Source: Comamonadaceae bacterium
GTDB taxonomy: Bacteria > Pseudomonadota > Gammaproteobacteria > Burkholderiales > Burkholderiaceae_C
DNA length: 64,000 nucleotides
Direction of reading: 5' to 3'
Assembly (NCBI GenBank): GCA_027485235.1
Contig: JAIXRJ010000046.1
Location: forward strand, 124,001 to 188,000
Shown here: one piece after another, positions 8,034 through 21,578 of the stretch
Position numbering within the stretch: position 1 is the first letter of the stretch
Layout: each line of letters begins with the position of its first letter
The notes under the pieces: model-generated
Database searches by the model: none
Told to the model about the DNA's origin: nothing
What the model saw: only the letters and a program-made list of their open reading frames with translations
Made by a program: the position numbers and the translations under genes

Positions 8034-11000
8034 GTGCGCCTCAATTCCATCAAGCTTTCAGGCTTCAAATCGTTTGCCGAACCCACCAACTTCCTGCTGC
8101 CCGGGCAGTTGGTGGGTGTGGTCGGGCCCAACGGTTGTGGCAAATCCAACATCATGGACGCGGTACGCTGGGTGCTGGGTGAGTCCAAAGCGTCCGAGTT
8201 ACGCGGCGAGTCCATGCAGGACGTCATCTTCAACGGCACCACCATCCGCAAACCTGCCAGCCGCGCCAGTGTCGAACTGGTGTTTGACAATGCCGACCAC
8301 CGTGCCGGTGGCCAGTGGGGCCAATTTACCGAGATCGCGGTCAAGCGCGTACTGACCCGCGACGGCAACAGCAGCTACTACATCAACAACCAGCCGGTGC
8401 GCCGCCGCGATGTTCAAGACGTGTTTTTGGGCACCGGTTTGGGGCCTCGCGCCTACGCCATCATCGGCCAGGGCACGATCAGCCGCATCATCGAGTCGCG
8501 ACCCGAAGAACTGCGCTTGTTTCTCGAAGAAGCCGCAGGCGTGTCCAAATACAAAGAGCGCCGCCGTGAAACCGAAAACCGCCTCTCGGACACCCGAGAG
8601 AACCTGACCCGGGTGGACGACATCCTGCGCGAGCTGAACGCCAATTTGGAAAAGTTGGAAAAGCAGGCCGAAGTGGCGCAGCGGTTCAACAATTTGCAGG
8701 CGGACAGCACGCTCAAGCAGCACCAATTGTGGTTTTTAAAGCGTCGCGACGCTGAGGCCGACCAAGGCCGCATGAAGTCCGACGTGGACCAAGCGGTCAA
8801 TGCACTGGAATCGCGCATGGCCGATTTGAGGCACGCTGAGGCCGATCTGGAGACCATTCGCCAGGCGCATTACAGCGCAGGTGATCAGGTCAACCAAGCC
8901 CAAGGCAAACTGTACGAAGCCAGTGCCGAGGTGGGCCGCTTGGAGGCCGAAATCCGCTTTGTGGTCGAAGGCCGTCAACGCGCCGAGCAGCGCTTGCAGC
9001 AGTTGATCGAACAAACCGCCCAATGGGGCACCCGCAGCCAAGATGCCCAAGCCGAGCTGGCAACCCTGGCCGAGCAAGCGGCCATGGCCGAAGACCAGAG
9101 CCTGACGCTGGCCGCCCAGGTCGAAGACCAGGCCATGGCCTTGCCCGACCTGGAAGAAGCCCTGCGCAAAGCGCAAAACGACGCCCATGCCCAGCGCGCT
9201 GCGGTCGTCCAGGTGCAGCAGCAAATGGGCGTGCTGGCCGCAGACCAGCGCAATGTCGATGAACAATCGCGCCAGCTTGAAAACCGCCGCGAACGCCTGT
9301 TGACCGACCGCAACGCACTGGCCGCTCCCGATGAAGCACGTCTTCACCACCTGCAAGAACAGTTGGTCCAAGCCCAAGCCCTGGCCGCCGAATCCCAAGC
9401 CCGACTGCAAGGCCTGCAAGAACAGGTGCCTGCCCTGGACGAAGACCGCCGCACCCGCCAATCCACTGTGATCCAAGAGTCGTCACGTTTGGCCGATCTG
9501 AGCGCCCGCATCGAGGCGCTCAAGGCTTTGCAAGAAAAAGTTCGCACCGACGGCAAACTCAAGCCCTGGCTGGCCAAACACGGCATGGACGGGATGGCAG
9601 GCTTGTGGAGCCGCATCCACATCGAACCCGGCTGGGAAAACGCCCTCGAATCCGCCCTGCGTGAGCGCCTCTCCGCTCTGGAAGTTTCCAAACTGGACAT
9701 GGTGCATGCGTTTGCCAATGACGCACCGCCTGCCAAGCTGAGCTTTTTCAGCCCTCCCTTCGCCGCCAAAGCCGCGCCACGCAGTGGCATGCCCGCTGGC
9801 TGCAAGCCCTTGGCCGACTTGCTGCGTGTGCACGATGCCGGCTTGTCAGCCCTGTTGGCCGACTGGCTCCAAGGCACCTACACCGCCCCCAATCTGGAAG
9901 ACGCGCTGGCCTGGCGCAGTCAATTGCAAGCGGGTGAAACCCTGTTGGTGCAAGCCGGTCATGCGGTTCAACTCAACAGTGTGGTGTTTTACGCGCAAGA
10001 TTCCGAGCAAGCCGGAATGCTTGGCCGCGCCCAAGAGATTGAGAACCTGGAAAAGCAGCTGCGCGCCCAGACCCTGATTTCGGAAGAAAGCCGCAGCGCC
10101 CTCGCGCGCGCCGAGGCGGCCTGTGCCGACGCCTCGCACCGGCTGATCTCTGTGCGCCGCGAGGCCAGCGAAAGCCAGGCGCGCGCGCATCAGCTGCAGG
10201 TTGAAAACCTGCGCTTGTCTCAGTTGGTGGCCCAAACGCGTGCCCGCAGCGAGCAAATCAACAAGGACATGGCCGAAGTCGAGGCCTTGCTCGACGAATT
10301 GCAAGAGCGCCGTGTCACCGCCGAAGCCCGCTTTGAAGCGCTGGACATGCAGCTGGCCGACACGCAAGAGCGCCACGCCCAGCTGGACGAGCGCGTGATC
10401 GAGGTCGAACGCAAGCTGGCCCAGTGCCGTGAACAGCAGCGCAGCTTGGAGCGCCGCGCGCAAGAGGCCCAGTTTTCGCAGCGCAGCTTGGACGCCCGCC
10501 GCGCCGAGCTGAGCCGCACCATGGAGACGGCCCAGCAGCAAGTGACCAGCATTGACGCCGAAATGCAGCGGGCCCAAGACGAACTCAGCCGCCTGACCGA
10601 TGCCGCTGCGCAAGCCGGTCTGCAAAACGTGTTGGCGCTCAAACTCGAACGCGAGCAGGCCTTGGCTGCCTGCCGCAGCGCATACGACGACCTGACGGCC
10701 AAATTGCGTGCCAGCGACGAGCGGCGCGTCAGTTTTGAGCGCGAACTTGAACCCCTGCGCCAGCAGATCACCGACTTGCAACTCAAGGAGCAAGCCGCCC
10801 GCCTGGGCTTGGAGCAATACACCCAGCTGCTGGCCGAAGCGAAAGCCGATCTGGAGGCCGTGGCCGCTTCGGTCGAGGCAGGCCAGGTGCGCGTGACGGG
10901 GCTGCAGGGCGAGATCGACCGCATTCACCGCGAAATCACCGCTTTGGGCCCGGTGAACTTGGCTGCTTTGCAAGAGTTGAGCACTTCGCGAGAGCGCAAA

Positions 11001-11561
11001 ACTTTCCTGGATGCCCAATGCGCCGACCTGACCGATGCGATGAACACGCTGGAAGACGCGATCCGCAAGATCGACGCCGAAACCCGCGAGCTGTTGGGCG
11101 GCACCTTCAAGATCGTCAACGAGCACTTCAGCCGCATGTTCCCCGAGCTGTTTGGTGGCGGCAATGCCCGCTTGGTCATGACCGGCGACGAGATTCTGGA
11201 TGCCGGCGTGCAGGTGCTGGCGCAGCCGCCCGGCAAGAAGAACCAGACCATCCATTTGTTGTCGGGCGGCGAAAAAGCCCTGACGGCCATCGCGCTGGTG
11301 TTTGCCATTTTTCAGCTCAACCCGGCCCCGTTTTGCTTGCTCGACGAGGTGGACGCGCCGCTGGACGACGCCAACACCGAGCGCTACGCCAAACTGGTCA
11401 AGGGCATGGGCAAAGAGACCCAGTTCCTGTTCATCAGCCACAACAAGATCGCCATGGAAATGGCCGAGCAGTTGATCGGCGTGACCATGCAGGAACAAGG
11501 GGTTTCACGCATCGTGGCGGTGGACATGGAGTCTGCCGTTTCCATGGCCGATATGGCCTGA
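8034..11561 (+). CDS. smc: Chromosome segregation ATPase SMC
   Basis: A 1175-residue SMC protein that dimerises and, with ScpA/ScpB, organises and separates chromosomes. The N-terminal head carries Walker A GPNGCGKSN at 31-39. Long coiled coils run from about 165 to 500 and from about 650 to 1000. The hinge, about 510-640, includes the WENALESALRERL stretch. The C-terminal head has signature LLSGGEKALTA and Walker B CLLDEVDAPLDD. GTG at 8034 was chosen because it gives the standard start (xRLNSIKLSGFKSF). It leads a tight series smc-zipA-ligA-def with gaps of 15 and 16 bases and then an overlap. Confidence 0.97.
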   Translation: MRLNSIKLSGFKSFAEPTNFLLPGQLVGVVGPNGCGKSNIMDAVRWVLGESKASELRGESMQDVIFNGTTIRKPASRASVELVFDNADHRAGGQWGQFTEIAVKRVLTRDGNSSYYINNQPVRRRDVQDVFLGTGLGPRAYAIIGQGTISRIIESRPEELRLFLEEAAGVSKYKERRRETENRLSDTRENLTRVDDILRELNANLEKLEKQAEVAQRFNNLQADSTLKQHQLWFLKRRDAEADQGRMKSDVDQAVNALESRMADLRHAEADLETIRQAHYSAGDQVNQAQGKLYEASAEVGRLEAEIRFVVEGRQRAEQRLQQLIEQTAQWGTRSQDAQAELATLAEQAAMAEDQSLTLAAQVEDQAMALPDLEEALRKAQNDAHAQRAAVVQVQQQMGVLAADQRNVDEQSRQLENRRERLLTDRNALAAPDEARLHHLQEQLVQAQALAAESQARLQGLQEQVPALDEDRRTRQSTVIQESSRLADLSARIEALKALQEKVRTDGKLKPWLAKHGMDGMAGLWSRIHIEPGWENALESALRERLSALEVSKLDMVHAFANDAPPAKLSFFSPPFAAKAAPRSGMPAGCKPLADLLRVHDAGLSALLADWLQGTYTAPNLEDALAWRSQLQAGETLLVQAGHAVQLNSVVFYAQDSEQAGMLGRAQEIENLEKQLRAQTLISEESRSALARAEAACADASHRLISVRREASESQARAHQLQVENLRLSQLVAQTRARSEQINKDMAEVEALLDELQERRVTAEARFEALDMQLADTQERHAQLDERVIEVERKLAQCREQQRSLERRAQEAQFSQRSLDARRAELSRTMETAQQQVTSIDAEMQRAQDELSRLTDAAAQAGLQNVLALKLEREQALAACRSAYDDLTAKLRASDERRVSFERELEPLRQQITDLQLKEQAARLGLEQYTQLLAEAKADLEAVAASVEAGQVRVTGLQGEIDRIHREITALGPVNLAALQELSTSRERKTFLDAQCADLTDAMNTLEDAIRKIDAETRELLGGTFKIVNEHFSRMFPELFGGGNARLVMTGDEILDAGVQVLAQPPGKKNQTIHLLSGGEKALTAIALVFAIFQLNPAPFCLLDEVDAPLDDANTERYAKLVKGMGKETQFLFISHNKIAMEMAEQLIGVTMQEQGVSRIVAVDMESAVSMADMA

Positions 11562-11576
11562 ATGTGAAGTTTTCAT

Positions 11577-15278
<3,702 letters not shown>

Positions 15279-15282
15279 AAGC

Positions 15283-16452
15283 TCAAAGGCGTTTGAGTTT
15301 ATCCAGCGCCGCCAAGAGTGATTCGTCCTTTTTGGCAAAGCAAAAGCGGATCACTTGTTGGTCAAAGCCATCGCCGTAAAACGCCGACAAGGGAATCGCA
15401 GCCACACCGATCTCGCTGGTGAGCCATTTGCAAAATTCGGCATCACCCAGGTTTTTTTCGGGCACATCGAGCTCAGAAATGTCAACGCACTGAAAGTAGG
15501 TGCCTTCGCCGGGCAAGAGTTTGAATTTGGTTTGGGCCAAACCCTGGCGAAACAGGTCGCGCTTACGCTGGTAAAAAGCGGCCAGTTCCAGGTAAGGTTT
15601 GGGATCGCTCATGTATCGCGCCAAAGCGTGTTGCATGGGGGTGTTCACGGTGAACACATTGAACTGGTGCACCTTGCGGAACTCGGCTGTCATGTCGGCG
15701 GGAGCTGCCACACTGCCGATTTTCCAGCCGGTCACATGGTAAGTTTTGCCGAAACTCGACACAATGAAGGCCCTTGCCGCCAAACCATCGAAGTGCGCTG
15801 CACTCCAGTGCTGCTGCGGGGCATAGACCATGTGCTCGTAGACCTCGTCACTGATGAGGACGATGTCGGTGGGCGCCAAAATGTCCTGCAGCGTCAACAT
15901 GTCCTGGCGCGACCAGACCATGCCGCTGGGGTTGTGGGGCGAGTTGATGAGCATGGCCCGGGTTTTGGGGGTGACCGCAGCGCGGATCTTGTCAAAGTCC
16001 GGACGGAAGGTGCCCGGCGTGAGGGGCACGCGAACCACCACGCCGCCAGCCAATTCAATGTTGGGCACATAGCTGTCGTAGCAGGGCTCCAACACGATGA
16101 CCTCATCGCCCGGGTGAACAATGGCCAGAATGATGGTCAGGATCGCTTGGGTGGCGCCAGCGGTGACCGTGATTTCGCTCAAAGGGTCGTAATGTCGACC
16201 ATACAAGTTCTGGATTTTGAGTGACACCGCTTCGCGCAGCGGGGCCACCCCAGTCATGGGCGGGTATTGGTTCAGCCCCTCGCGCATGGCGTCGTTGACA
16301 AGGTCGAGCAAATGCGGATCGCAGGGAAAATCGGGAAAGCCTTGACCGAGGTTGACTGCACCTTTTTCGGTGGCCAAGGCCGACATGACGGTGAAGATGG
16401 TGGTGCCCATGTGGGGTGCTTTGGAGACCAGGTTCGGGGTGCGTGCGTTCAT
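15283..16452 (-). CDS. PLP-dependent aminotransferase, methionine/aromatic type (YbdL-like)
   Basis: A 389-residue fold-type I aminotransferase. Visible motifs are NLGQGFPDF (35-43), INSPHNPSG (169-177), SDEVYEH (201-207) and SSFGKTYHVTGWKIG with the PLP lysine at 236. The GQGFPDF start and the GKTYHVTGWKIG block are typical of the YbdL / kynurenine aminotransferase branch, which prefers methionine; substrate is inferred. ATG at 16452 (MNARTPNLVSK) gives the normal length; the frame continues upstream without a start of similar quality. It lies 35 bases downstream of the CysB-like regulator on the same strand, which fits a sulfur-amino-acid role. Confidence 0.88.
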   Translation of the reverse strand: MNARTPNLVSKAPHMGTTIFTVMSALATEKGAVNLGQGFPDFPCDPHLLDLVNDAMREGLNQYPPMTGVAPLREAVSLKIQNLYGRHYDPLSEITVTAGATQAILTIILAIVHPGDEVIVLEPCYDSYVPNIELAGGVVVRVPLTPGTFRPDFDKIRAAVTPKTRAMLINSPHNPSGMVWSRQDMLTLQDILAPTDIVLISDEVYEHMVYAPQQHWSAAHFDGLAARAFIVSSFGKTYHVTGWKIGSVAAPADMTAEFRKVHQFNVFTVNTPMQHALARYMSDPKPYLELAAFYQRKRDLFRQGLAQTKFKLLPGEGTYFQCVDISELDVPEKNLGDAEFCKWLTSEIGVAAIPLSAFYGDGFDQQVIRFCFAKKDESLLAALDKLKRL

Positions 16453-16487
16453 GGCGTGATGCTCAATAGGTCGGAGGAGTTCAAAAA

Positions 16488-17429
16488 TCAGAGTTCGTAA
16501 TCGTTGACATGGCCAGTCATGGCTTTGGCAATCAGGGGCGCTGTCAGGCGCTCGCTGAGGAGTTGCGCAAAATGGTAAACAAAGTCGCGCAGGTACGCAC
16601 CCCGTTTGAAAGCCACGCGGGCCACGTTCATGCCCAACAATTGTCCCAAGGGCCTGACAACCAGGTCGTGCACCGGATCGTCCTTGACCGCCATTTCGGC
16701 CACGATGCCGATGCCCAGGCCCAGTCGGACATAGGTTTTGATCACGTCCGAGTCGATCGCTTCCAGGGCGATGCGTGGGTGCAGTTTCTTGGCGGCAAAC
16801 GCTTGGTCGATCCGTCCTCGACCCGTAAATGACGGGTGGTAAGTGACCAGTGATTCGGCGGCGATGTCTTCCAGTGATAGGTTTTCTTTGGAGGCCAAAG
16901 GGTGTTCCAAAGGCAAAACCAACACGTGCTGCCACTCGTAGCAGGGCAGGGTCACCAGTTCTTGGTAAGCGGACAAGGATTCTGTGGCCATGCCGATCTC
17001 GGCCACGTCTTGCAACAGCATCTGAGCCACTTGGTCGGGGGCGCCTTGGTGCAGGCTGATGTTGACCAGCGGGTATTTTTCACGCAATTTGGCCACCGGC
17101 ATGGGCAAGACGTAACGCGCTTGGGTGTGTGTGGTGGCGATGGACAAGGTGCCACTGTCTTGTGCACTGTATTGGTCGCCGATTTTGCGAAGGTTGCCCA
17201 CTTCACGCAGGATCACTTCAATGCTCTGAAGCACGTGCTGACCGGGCTCAGTGATGCGCTTGAGGCGTTTGCCGTGTCGCGCAAAAATCTCGATGCCCAG
17301 TTCTTCTTCCAGTTCAATGATGGCCTTGGACACGCCCGGTTGTGAGGTGTGCAGGGCCTTGGCTGTTTCTGTGAGGTTCAAATTGCGTCGGGCCGCTTCT
17401 TGAACGAAGCGAAATTGGTGCAAATTCAT
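16488..17429 (-). CDS. LysR-family regulator of the CysB/Cbl type
   Basis: A 313-residue regulator. The N-terminal winged helix-turn-helix spans about 1-60, with the recognition region TAKALHTSQPGVSKAI, a signature of CysB-like proteins. The periplasmic-binding-like effector domain spans about 90-300 and contains TTHTQARYVLP and the TYHPSFTGR loop, which in CysB contacts sulfate or O-/N-acetylserine. It should control sulfur assimilation. It sits between cbiX (which supplies the siroheme pathway used by sulfite reductase) and a methionine-type aminotransferase, in keeping with that role. It starts 43 bases after cbiX in an AT-rich stretch that could hold an autoregulated promoter. Confidence 0.9.
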   Translation of the reverse strand: MNLHQFRFVQEAARRNLNLTETAKALHTSQPGVSKAIIELEEELGIEIFARHGKRLKRITEPGQHVLQSIEVILREVGNLRKIGDQYSAQDSGTLSIATTHTQARYVLPMPVAKLREKYPLVNISLHQGAPDQVAQMLLQDVAEIGMATESLSAYQELVTLPCYEWQHVLVLPLEHPLASKENLSLEDIAAESLVTYHPSFTGRGRIDQAFAAKKLHPRIALEAIDSDVIKTYVRLGLGIGIVAEMAVKDDPVHDLVVRPLGQLLGMNVARVAFKRGAYLRDFVYHFAQLLSERLTAPLIAKAMTGHVNDYEL

Positions 17430-17472
17430 ATTTTTAATGCCATATTGATTGACATCATTATGCTTTATCGAT

Positions 17473-17859
17473 CTATTGACGGGCGCCTGCCGCGATATCG
17501 GCCATCAAAGCCGTCATGGCCGGGTGCTCACCCAAGGCACTGGTCAATTCGAAGGCCATTTGGGGGTAGGCCTGGATCAGCGTTTGCACCAACTGCGGCA
17601 GATCTTCCCGTGCATGGCGTCCCACACCCAGAAACATCGGGACGATGCGCACATGGGTGATGCCTTGTTTCATGAGGTCTTCCACCACTTGCGGCAAGGT
17701 GGGCGGGGTCAACTCAAGAAAAGCGCAGGCCACCACCAAATGCGGCCACTGCAGGTGCATGCGTTGGGCGACGGCGTCGATCGGCAGGCGCCATAAAGGG
17801 TCTCGGGAGCCATGTGCAAAAAGGACCACGCCCGAGTGGGGTACCGTCTGTGTGTTCAT
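17473..17859 (-). CDS. Sirohydrochlorin ferro/cobalto-chelatase, short CbiX/SirB form
   Basis: A 128-residue single-domain class II chelatase that inserts Fe(II) or Co(II) into sirohydrochlorin. The N-terminal LFAHGSRDP motif supplies a metal-binding His, and MFLGVGRHAREDL supplies the second His. The length equals one half of the two-domain chelatases, as in the ancestral CbiXS form. ATG at 17859 overlaps the lptG stop (ATGA), so it is coupled to the lptF-lptG operon. The adjacent CysB-like gene suggests that siroheme for sulfite reductase is the purpose rather than cobalamin. Confidence 0.86.
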   Translation of the reverse strand: MNTQTVPHSGVVLFAHGSRDPLWRLPIDAVAQRMHLQWPHLVVACAFLELTPPTLPQVVEDLMKQGITHVRIVPMFLGVGRHAREDLPQLVQTLIQAYPQMAFELTSALGEHPAMTALMADIAAGARQ

Positions 17860-18962
17860 CGCCGCCATACCATCCACCAAAAGGCCACCATGGAAATGGC
17901 GCTGTAAATCAAGGAAGGGGCCGCTGATGCCAACCAAGGCTCCCAGTTTTGCAAGTCGCCGACAAATCGAAAAACGTTGTTGAGCAAGGCAAAACTGAGG
18001 CCGGCCAAAACCCCACCGAACACATGGCCCGCAATTTGGCCCGAGCGAAAGTGCAAATAAGCAAACGGCAAAGCCAAAACCAACATGACCAAACAGCTCA
18101 GGGGATAAAAAACTTTGCGCCAAAACTCAATGTCATAGCGTTGCGAATTTTGCTTGTTCTTGGACAAGTGGCGCGTGTATTTGAAAAGCTCCCAAGTCCG
18201 CATGCGATCCGGACTGAGCAAGGCTGCGGCCACCATGTCGGCACTGATGTCGGTGCGCCAAGCCAACTCGCCGTAGGGCCGGGATTCGTATTTCAAGTGG
18301 CCAGCTTTGGACTCTTGTCGCATGGTCTTTTGCTGAACTTGTTGCAACTGCCATGCACCGTCCAAGATGTCCGCCTGTTCAGCGATGGTGATCCCCATCA
18401 ATTGCCCATCCTCATTGAACTCATGAATCCGGACATGGCGCATGTGTTCAATGCCATCGAAGCTGCGGACGTTGACGGCAAAATGGCGGCCATTTTGTGT
18501 TTCTTTCAGCCAAGCGCCCGTTTGACCAAGCGTCAGATGGCCTTGGTAGGCGGCCTTCAACTGGATGGCTTGTCGGTCGGCCCAAGGCGCAACATAGTCA
18601 CCCATCACAAAAGTCAAGCCGACAAAAATCAAGCCCAAGCGAAGCACCGTGGCCAATGCGCGCAGGGGGTCGAGTCCACCGGTGCGCAAAATGGTGAATT
18701 CGGACGTTTGGGCCAAGCGGGCCATCACAAAAATACAACCGATGAGAACCGTCAGGGGCAGCAATTGGTACAAGTTCTGCGGGATTTTGAGGGCGATGTG
18801 GAGCAAGGCCTGTTGCAGTTGGTAGCCTTGGGCAGCGTAACGCGCCACGGATTGCAACTCGTCCACCAAGTCAAAAAACATGAACAGGGCCAAAAAACCA
18901 ACGGTCACAAAAGCAACTGCTGTGGTGATTTCGCCGTGCAAAAGGCGCCGAACGGTCTTCAT
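17856..18962 (-). CDS. lptG: LPS export permease LptG
   Basis: A 368-residue inner-membrane protein with three N-terminal and three C-terminal membrane segments around a large periplasmic beta-jellyroll region (about 130-260). LptG pairs with LptF and the ATPase LptB to drive lipopolysaccharide from the inner membrane into the periplasmic bridge. The cytoplasmic coupling segment after the first helices, with ARLAQTSEFTILRTGGL, is typical. The order lptF-lptG with a 4-base overlap is conserved. It overlaps cbiX by 4 bases at its end. Confidence 0.93.
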   Translation of the reverse strand: MKTVRRLLHGEITTAVAFVTVGFLALFMFFDLVDELQSVARYAAQGYQLQQALLHIALKIPQNLYQLLPLTVLIGCIFVMARLAQTSEFTILRTGGLDPLRALATVLRLGLIFVGLTFVMGDYVAPWADRQAIQLKAAYQGHLTLGQTGAWLKETQNGRHFAVNVRSFDGIEHMRHVRIHEFNEDGQLMGITIAEQADILDGAWQLQQVQQKTMRQESKAGHLKYESRPYGELAWRTDISADMVAAALLSPDRMRTWELFKYTRHLSKNKQNSQRYDIEFWRKVFYPLSCLVMLVLALPFAYLHFRSGQIAGHVFGGVLAGLSFALLNNVFRFVGDLQNWEPWLASAAPSLIYSAISMVAFWWMVWRR

Positions 18963-20068
18963 GGCTGCGCCTCAGTCCAGGATTTGCGGCTGGGCAAAAA
19001 AGAGCGCCAAGACCAATTCATGTGGCGAACTGCGATCCAAGTCAAGGCCGCCAAGAAAACGCCGCCATGCAAGGCCAACAAGAACGGCACAAAAGACACC
19101 CGCCCCGAAGCCACCCAACTTTGCCCGACGCTGAGCAAGTTGTAGTAAGCCATGAAGATGAACAGCGCCAAACTCAGGTGATAGCTGCGACCCACCCTCG
19201 GGTTGATGGCAGACACCGCCAAGGCCAGCAACACCAAATTGATGGCCGCCAGCCCCAAACCAATTCGCCAACCGAGCTCTCCCAAATTCTCGGGGCTGGG
19301 GTTTTGCAGCAAGGACCAGCTTCCGGTCACTCGGCTGGACAGGCCAGAGTTGGCTGGCATCACGTCGTCGTCAATCAGGATTTCGTAGTGCTCAAATTGG
19401 GTCAGTCTGGTTTCGCCTGACTGGATGTCGGTCATCCACTGTTGACCTTTGGCCAACATCAAAAAACGTTCATTACCCACCATCTCGATGCGGCCTTGCT
19501 GCGCGGTGGTGACGGATTCAATCCCCTTGTCAATGCTGGAGACAAACACATGGTTGCCAAAGCGCTGGTCCGGGCTGTCTTTGTCGATGAAGAAAACACG
19601 CTTGCCACCTGCAGATTCTTGAAACTGACCCGGCGAGACCCGCTCGAGGTCGTTTCTTTGCTCGAAGCGTTGCTTCAGTTCCTGAATCTGTAAATTGCTC
19701 CAGGGCCAGGCAAACAAGCCCAGCAAAACGATGATCAACAAAACCGGCCATGCAAAGCGCAGCAGGGGTTTGGCAAAGGAGGCCAAGCCTTGGCCGCTGG
19801 AGAACCAGATCACCATCTCGCTGTCGCTGTACATCCGAGACAAGGTTGACACCACGGCGATGAACAAACTGAGCGTGACGATCGTGGTGATCTGGCTCAG
19901 CACACTGAAGCCCATCACCAGCAAGACCTCTGAGGGGTTGACGCTGCCCCGGCTGGCTTGACCCAAGGTGCGGATCAAAATAACCGTCATCACAATGGTG
20001 ATCAAAATCACCAGCGTGGCCACGAAATTGCGCGCCAGATCCTTGCGTAAAGTGGAATGGAATAACAT
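18959..20068 (-). CDS. lptF: LPS export permease LptF
   Basis: A 369-residue partner of LptG with the same six-helix layout and a periplasmic domain of about 190 residues. The N-terminal MLFHSTLRKDLARNF and the coupling segment with SRMYSDSEMVIWFSSG are characteristic of the family. It is the first gene of lptF-lptG-cbiX and is divergent from pepA with only 23 bases between the two start codons, so the promoters of each must lie within the neighbouring gene. This lptF/pepA divergence is common in proteobacteria. Confidence 0.93.
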   Translation of the reverse strand: MLFHSTLRKDLARNFVATLVILITIVMTVILIRTLGQASRGSVNPSEVLLVMGFSVLSQITTIVTLSLFIAVVSTLSRMYSDSEMVIWFSSGQGLASFAKPLLRFAWPVLLIIVLLGLFAWPWSNLQIQELKQRFEQRNDLERVSPGQFQESAGGKRVFFIDKDSPDQRFGNHVFVSSIDKGIESVTTAQQGRIEMVGNERFLMLAKGQQWMTDIQSGETRLTQFEHYEILIDDDVMPANSGLSSRVTGSWSLLQNPSPENLGELGWRIGLGLAAINLVLLALAVSAINPRVGRSYHLSLALFIFMAYYNLLSVGQSWVASGRVSFVPFLLALHGGVFLAALTWIAVRHMNWSWRSFLPSRKSWTEAQP

Positions 20069-20091
20069 TGTCGGGAAGGAAAAACTGAATT

Positions 20092-21570
20092 ATGAACTTC
20101 GAAATCCAAAAACGTGCTCTCTCCCGTGTCATTCGTGACGATCTTGATGCCTTGATCGTTTTTTGTCCCCAAAACACCGAACAAGCGCCTGACGCCCAAG
20201 ACCCCCTGTCCTTGGTGTTGCGCCAAGCCTTGGCCAAAGGCGACTTGACGCCCAAGGCGGGCTCGGTTTTGTCTCTTTATGGCCTGGCTGGTGTCAAGTC
20301 CCGGCATGTGGTGCTGGTCTCGACGGAAGACCAAACTTGCGCCCACATCCGCACAGCAGTGGTGGCAGCCTGGGCAGCCTTGAAGGCGGCCAAGCCCAAA
20401 CACCTGGGCATGCACACGGTGGGCGAATGGACTGCACAGCGATTGCAAACCGCCGCAAGTGCTTTGGCAGACGGCAGTTACAGCTACACCGCCACTTTGA
20501 GCAAGCCTCAACACAGAACCTTGCAGCAGGTCACTTTCAGCGCCGCCGACGTGGCGGCCGAGCACCGCGCTGCGATGGTTCAAACCCAAGCGGTGGTGTC
20601 CGGGGTCGAATTGGCCAAAGAATGGGCCAATCGGCCGGCCAACCACGCCACACCTACCCATTTGGCCGAGGCCGCCAAGGCCATTGCGAAAGGCCGCTCT
20701 TTCAAGTGCGACATCCTGGGGCCCAAGGAAGTGGCCAAACTGGGCATGGGGTCCTTTTTGGCCGTGGCTCAGGGTGCAGCCGAACCTTTGCGCTTCATCG
20801 TGATGCGTTACAGCGGCACAAGCTCTGCCCAAGCGCCGGTGGTGTTGGTGGGCAAAGGCATCACTTTTGACACGGGTGGCATCTCGATGAAACCTGCGCC
20901 CGAGATGGACGAGATGAAATACGACATGAGTGGCGCTGCCAGCGTGCTCGGCGTCTTCAAGGCGCTGGGCCAACTGCGACCGGCCATCAATGTGGTGGGT
21001 TTGATCCCTGCCACCGAGAACATGCCCGATGGCATGGCGGTCAAACCCGGCGATGTGGTGACCAGCATGAGCGGACAAACGATTGAAATTCTGAACACCG
21101 ACGCCGAAGGTCGCTTGGTCTTGTGCGATGCCCTGACCTATGCCGAACGTTTCAAGCCGCAAGCGGTGATCGACATCGCCACCCTGACCGGCGCTTGTGT
21201 GATCGCATTGGGCGGCGTGCGTTCAGGCTTGTTCACCAGCGACGAGGCATTGGCCCAGCACCTGCAGCAAGCAGGCGAAAGCTCGGGTGATTTGTGCTGG
21301 CGCATGCCCATGGACGAGGCGTACGCCGAGGGTTTGAAAACGCGTTTCGCCGATGTGGCCAATGTGGCGGGCAGGGCGGCGGGTTCGGTTACCGCAGCGA
21401 AGTTCCTGCAGCGCTTTGCTCAAAAATACCCTTGGGCCCACTTGGACATTGCTGGGACAGCTTGGAAAAGTGGCGCGGCCAAGGGCGCAACGGGTCGCCC
21501 CGTGGGCCTGTTGTTGCACTACCTTTTGGCCAAGGCGAGCCTGCCTGTCAGCTCGCGCCGACGTGCTTGA
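20092..21570 (+). CDS. pepA: Leucyl aminopeptidase PepA (M17)
   Basis: A 492-residue hexameric di-zinc aminopeptidase that trims N-terminal Leu and other residues; in E. coli PepA also binds DNA in Xer recombination at cer/psi. The metal and active-site signature NTDAEGRL is at 335-342. Upstream are [11 protein letters not shown] and the KYDMSGAA motif with further metal ligands. An AAGGA ribosome site lies about 11 bases before ATG 20092. holC follows 8 bases after the stop. Confidence 0.96.
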   Translation: MNFEIQKRALSRVIRDDLDALIVFCPQNTEQAPDAQDPLSLVLRQALAKGDLTPKAGSVLSLYGLAGVKSRHVVLVSTEDQTCAHIRTAVVAAWAALKAAKPKHLGMHTVGEWTAQRLQTAASALADGSYSYTATLSKPQHRTLQQVTFSAADVAAEHRAAMVQTQAVVSGVELAKEWANRPANHATPTHLAEAAKAIAKGRSFKCDILGPKEVAKLGMGSFLAVAQGAAEPLRFIVMRYSGTSSAQAPVVLVGKGITFDTGGISMKPAPEMDEMKYDMSGAASVLGVFKALGQLRPAINVVGLIPATENMPDGMAVKPGDVVTSMSGQTIEILNTDAEGRLVLCDALTYAERFKPQAVIDIATLTGACVIALGGVRSGLFTSDEALAQHLQQAGESSGDLCWRMPMDEAYAEGLKTRFADVANVAGRAAGSVTAAKFLQRFAQKYPWAHLDIAGTAWKSGAAKGATGRPVGLLLHYLLAKASLPVSSRRRA

Positions 21571-21578
21571 GTTTGACC

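Noticed and set aside
15283..16935. A 550-codon version of the aminotransferase
   Set aside because: The extra N-terminal part is antisense-like sequence within the LysR gene; the family length of about 390 fits ATG 16452.
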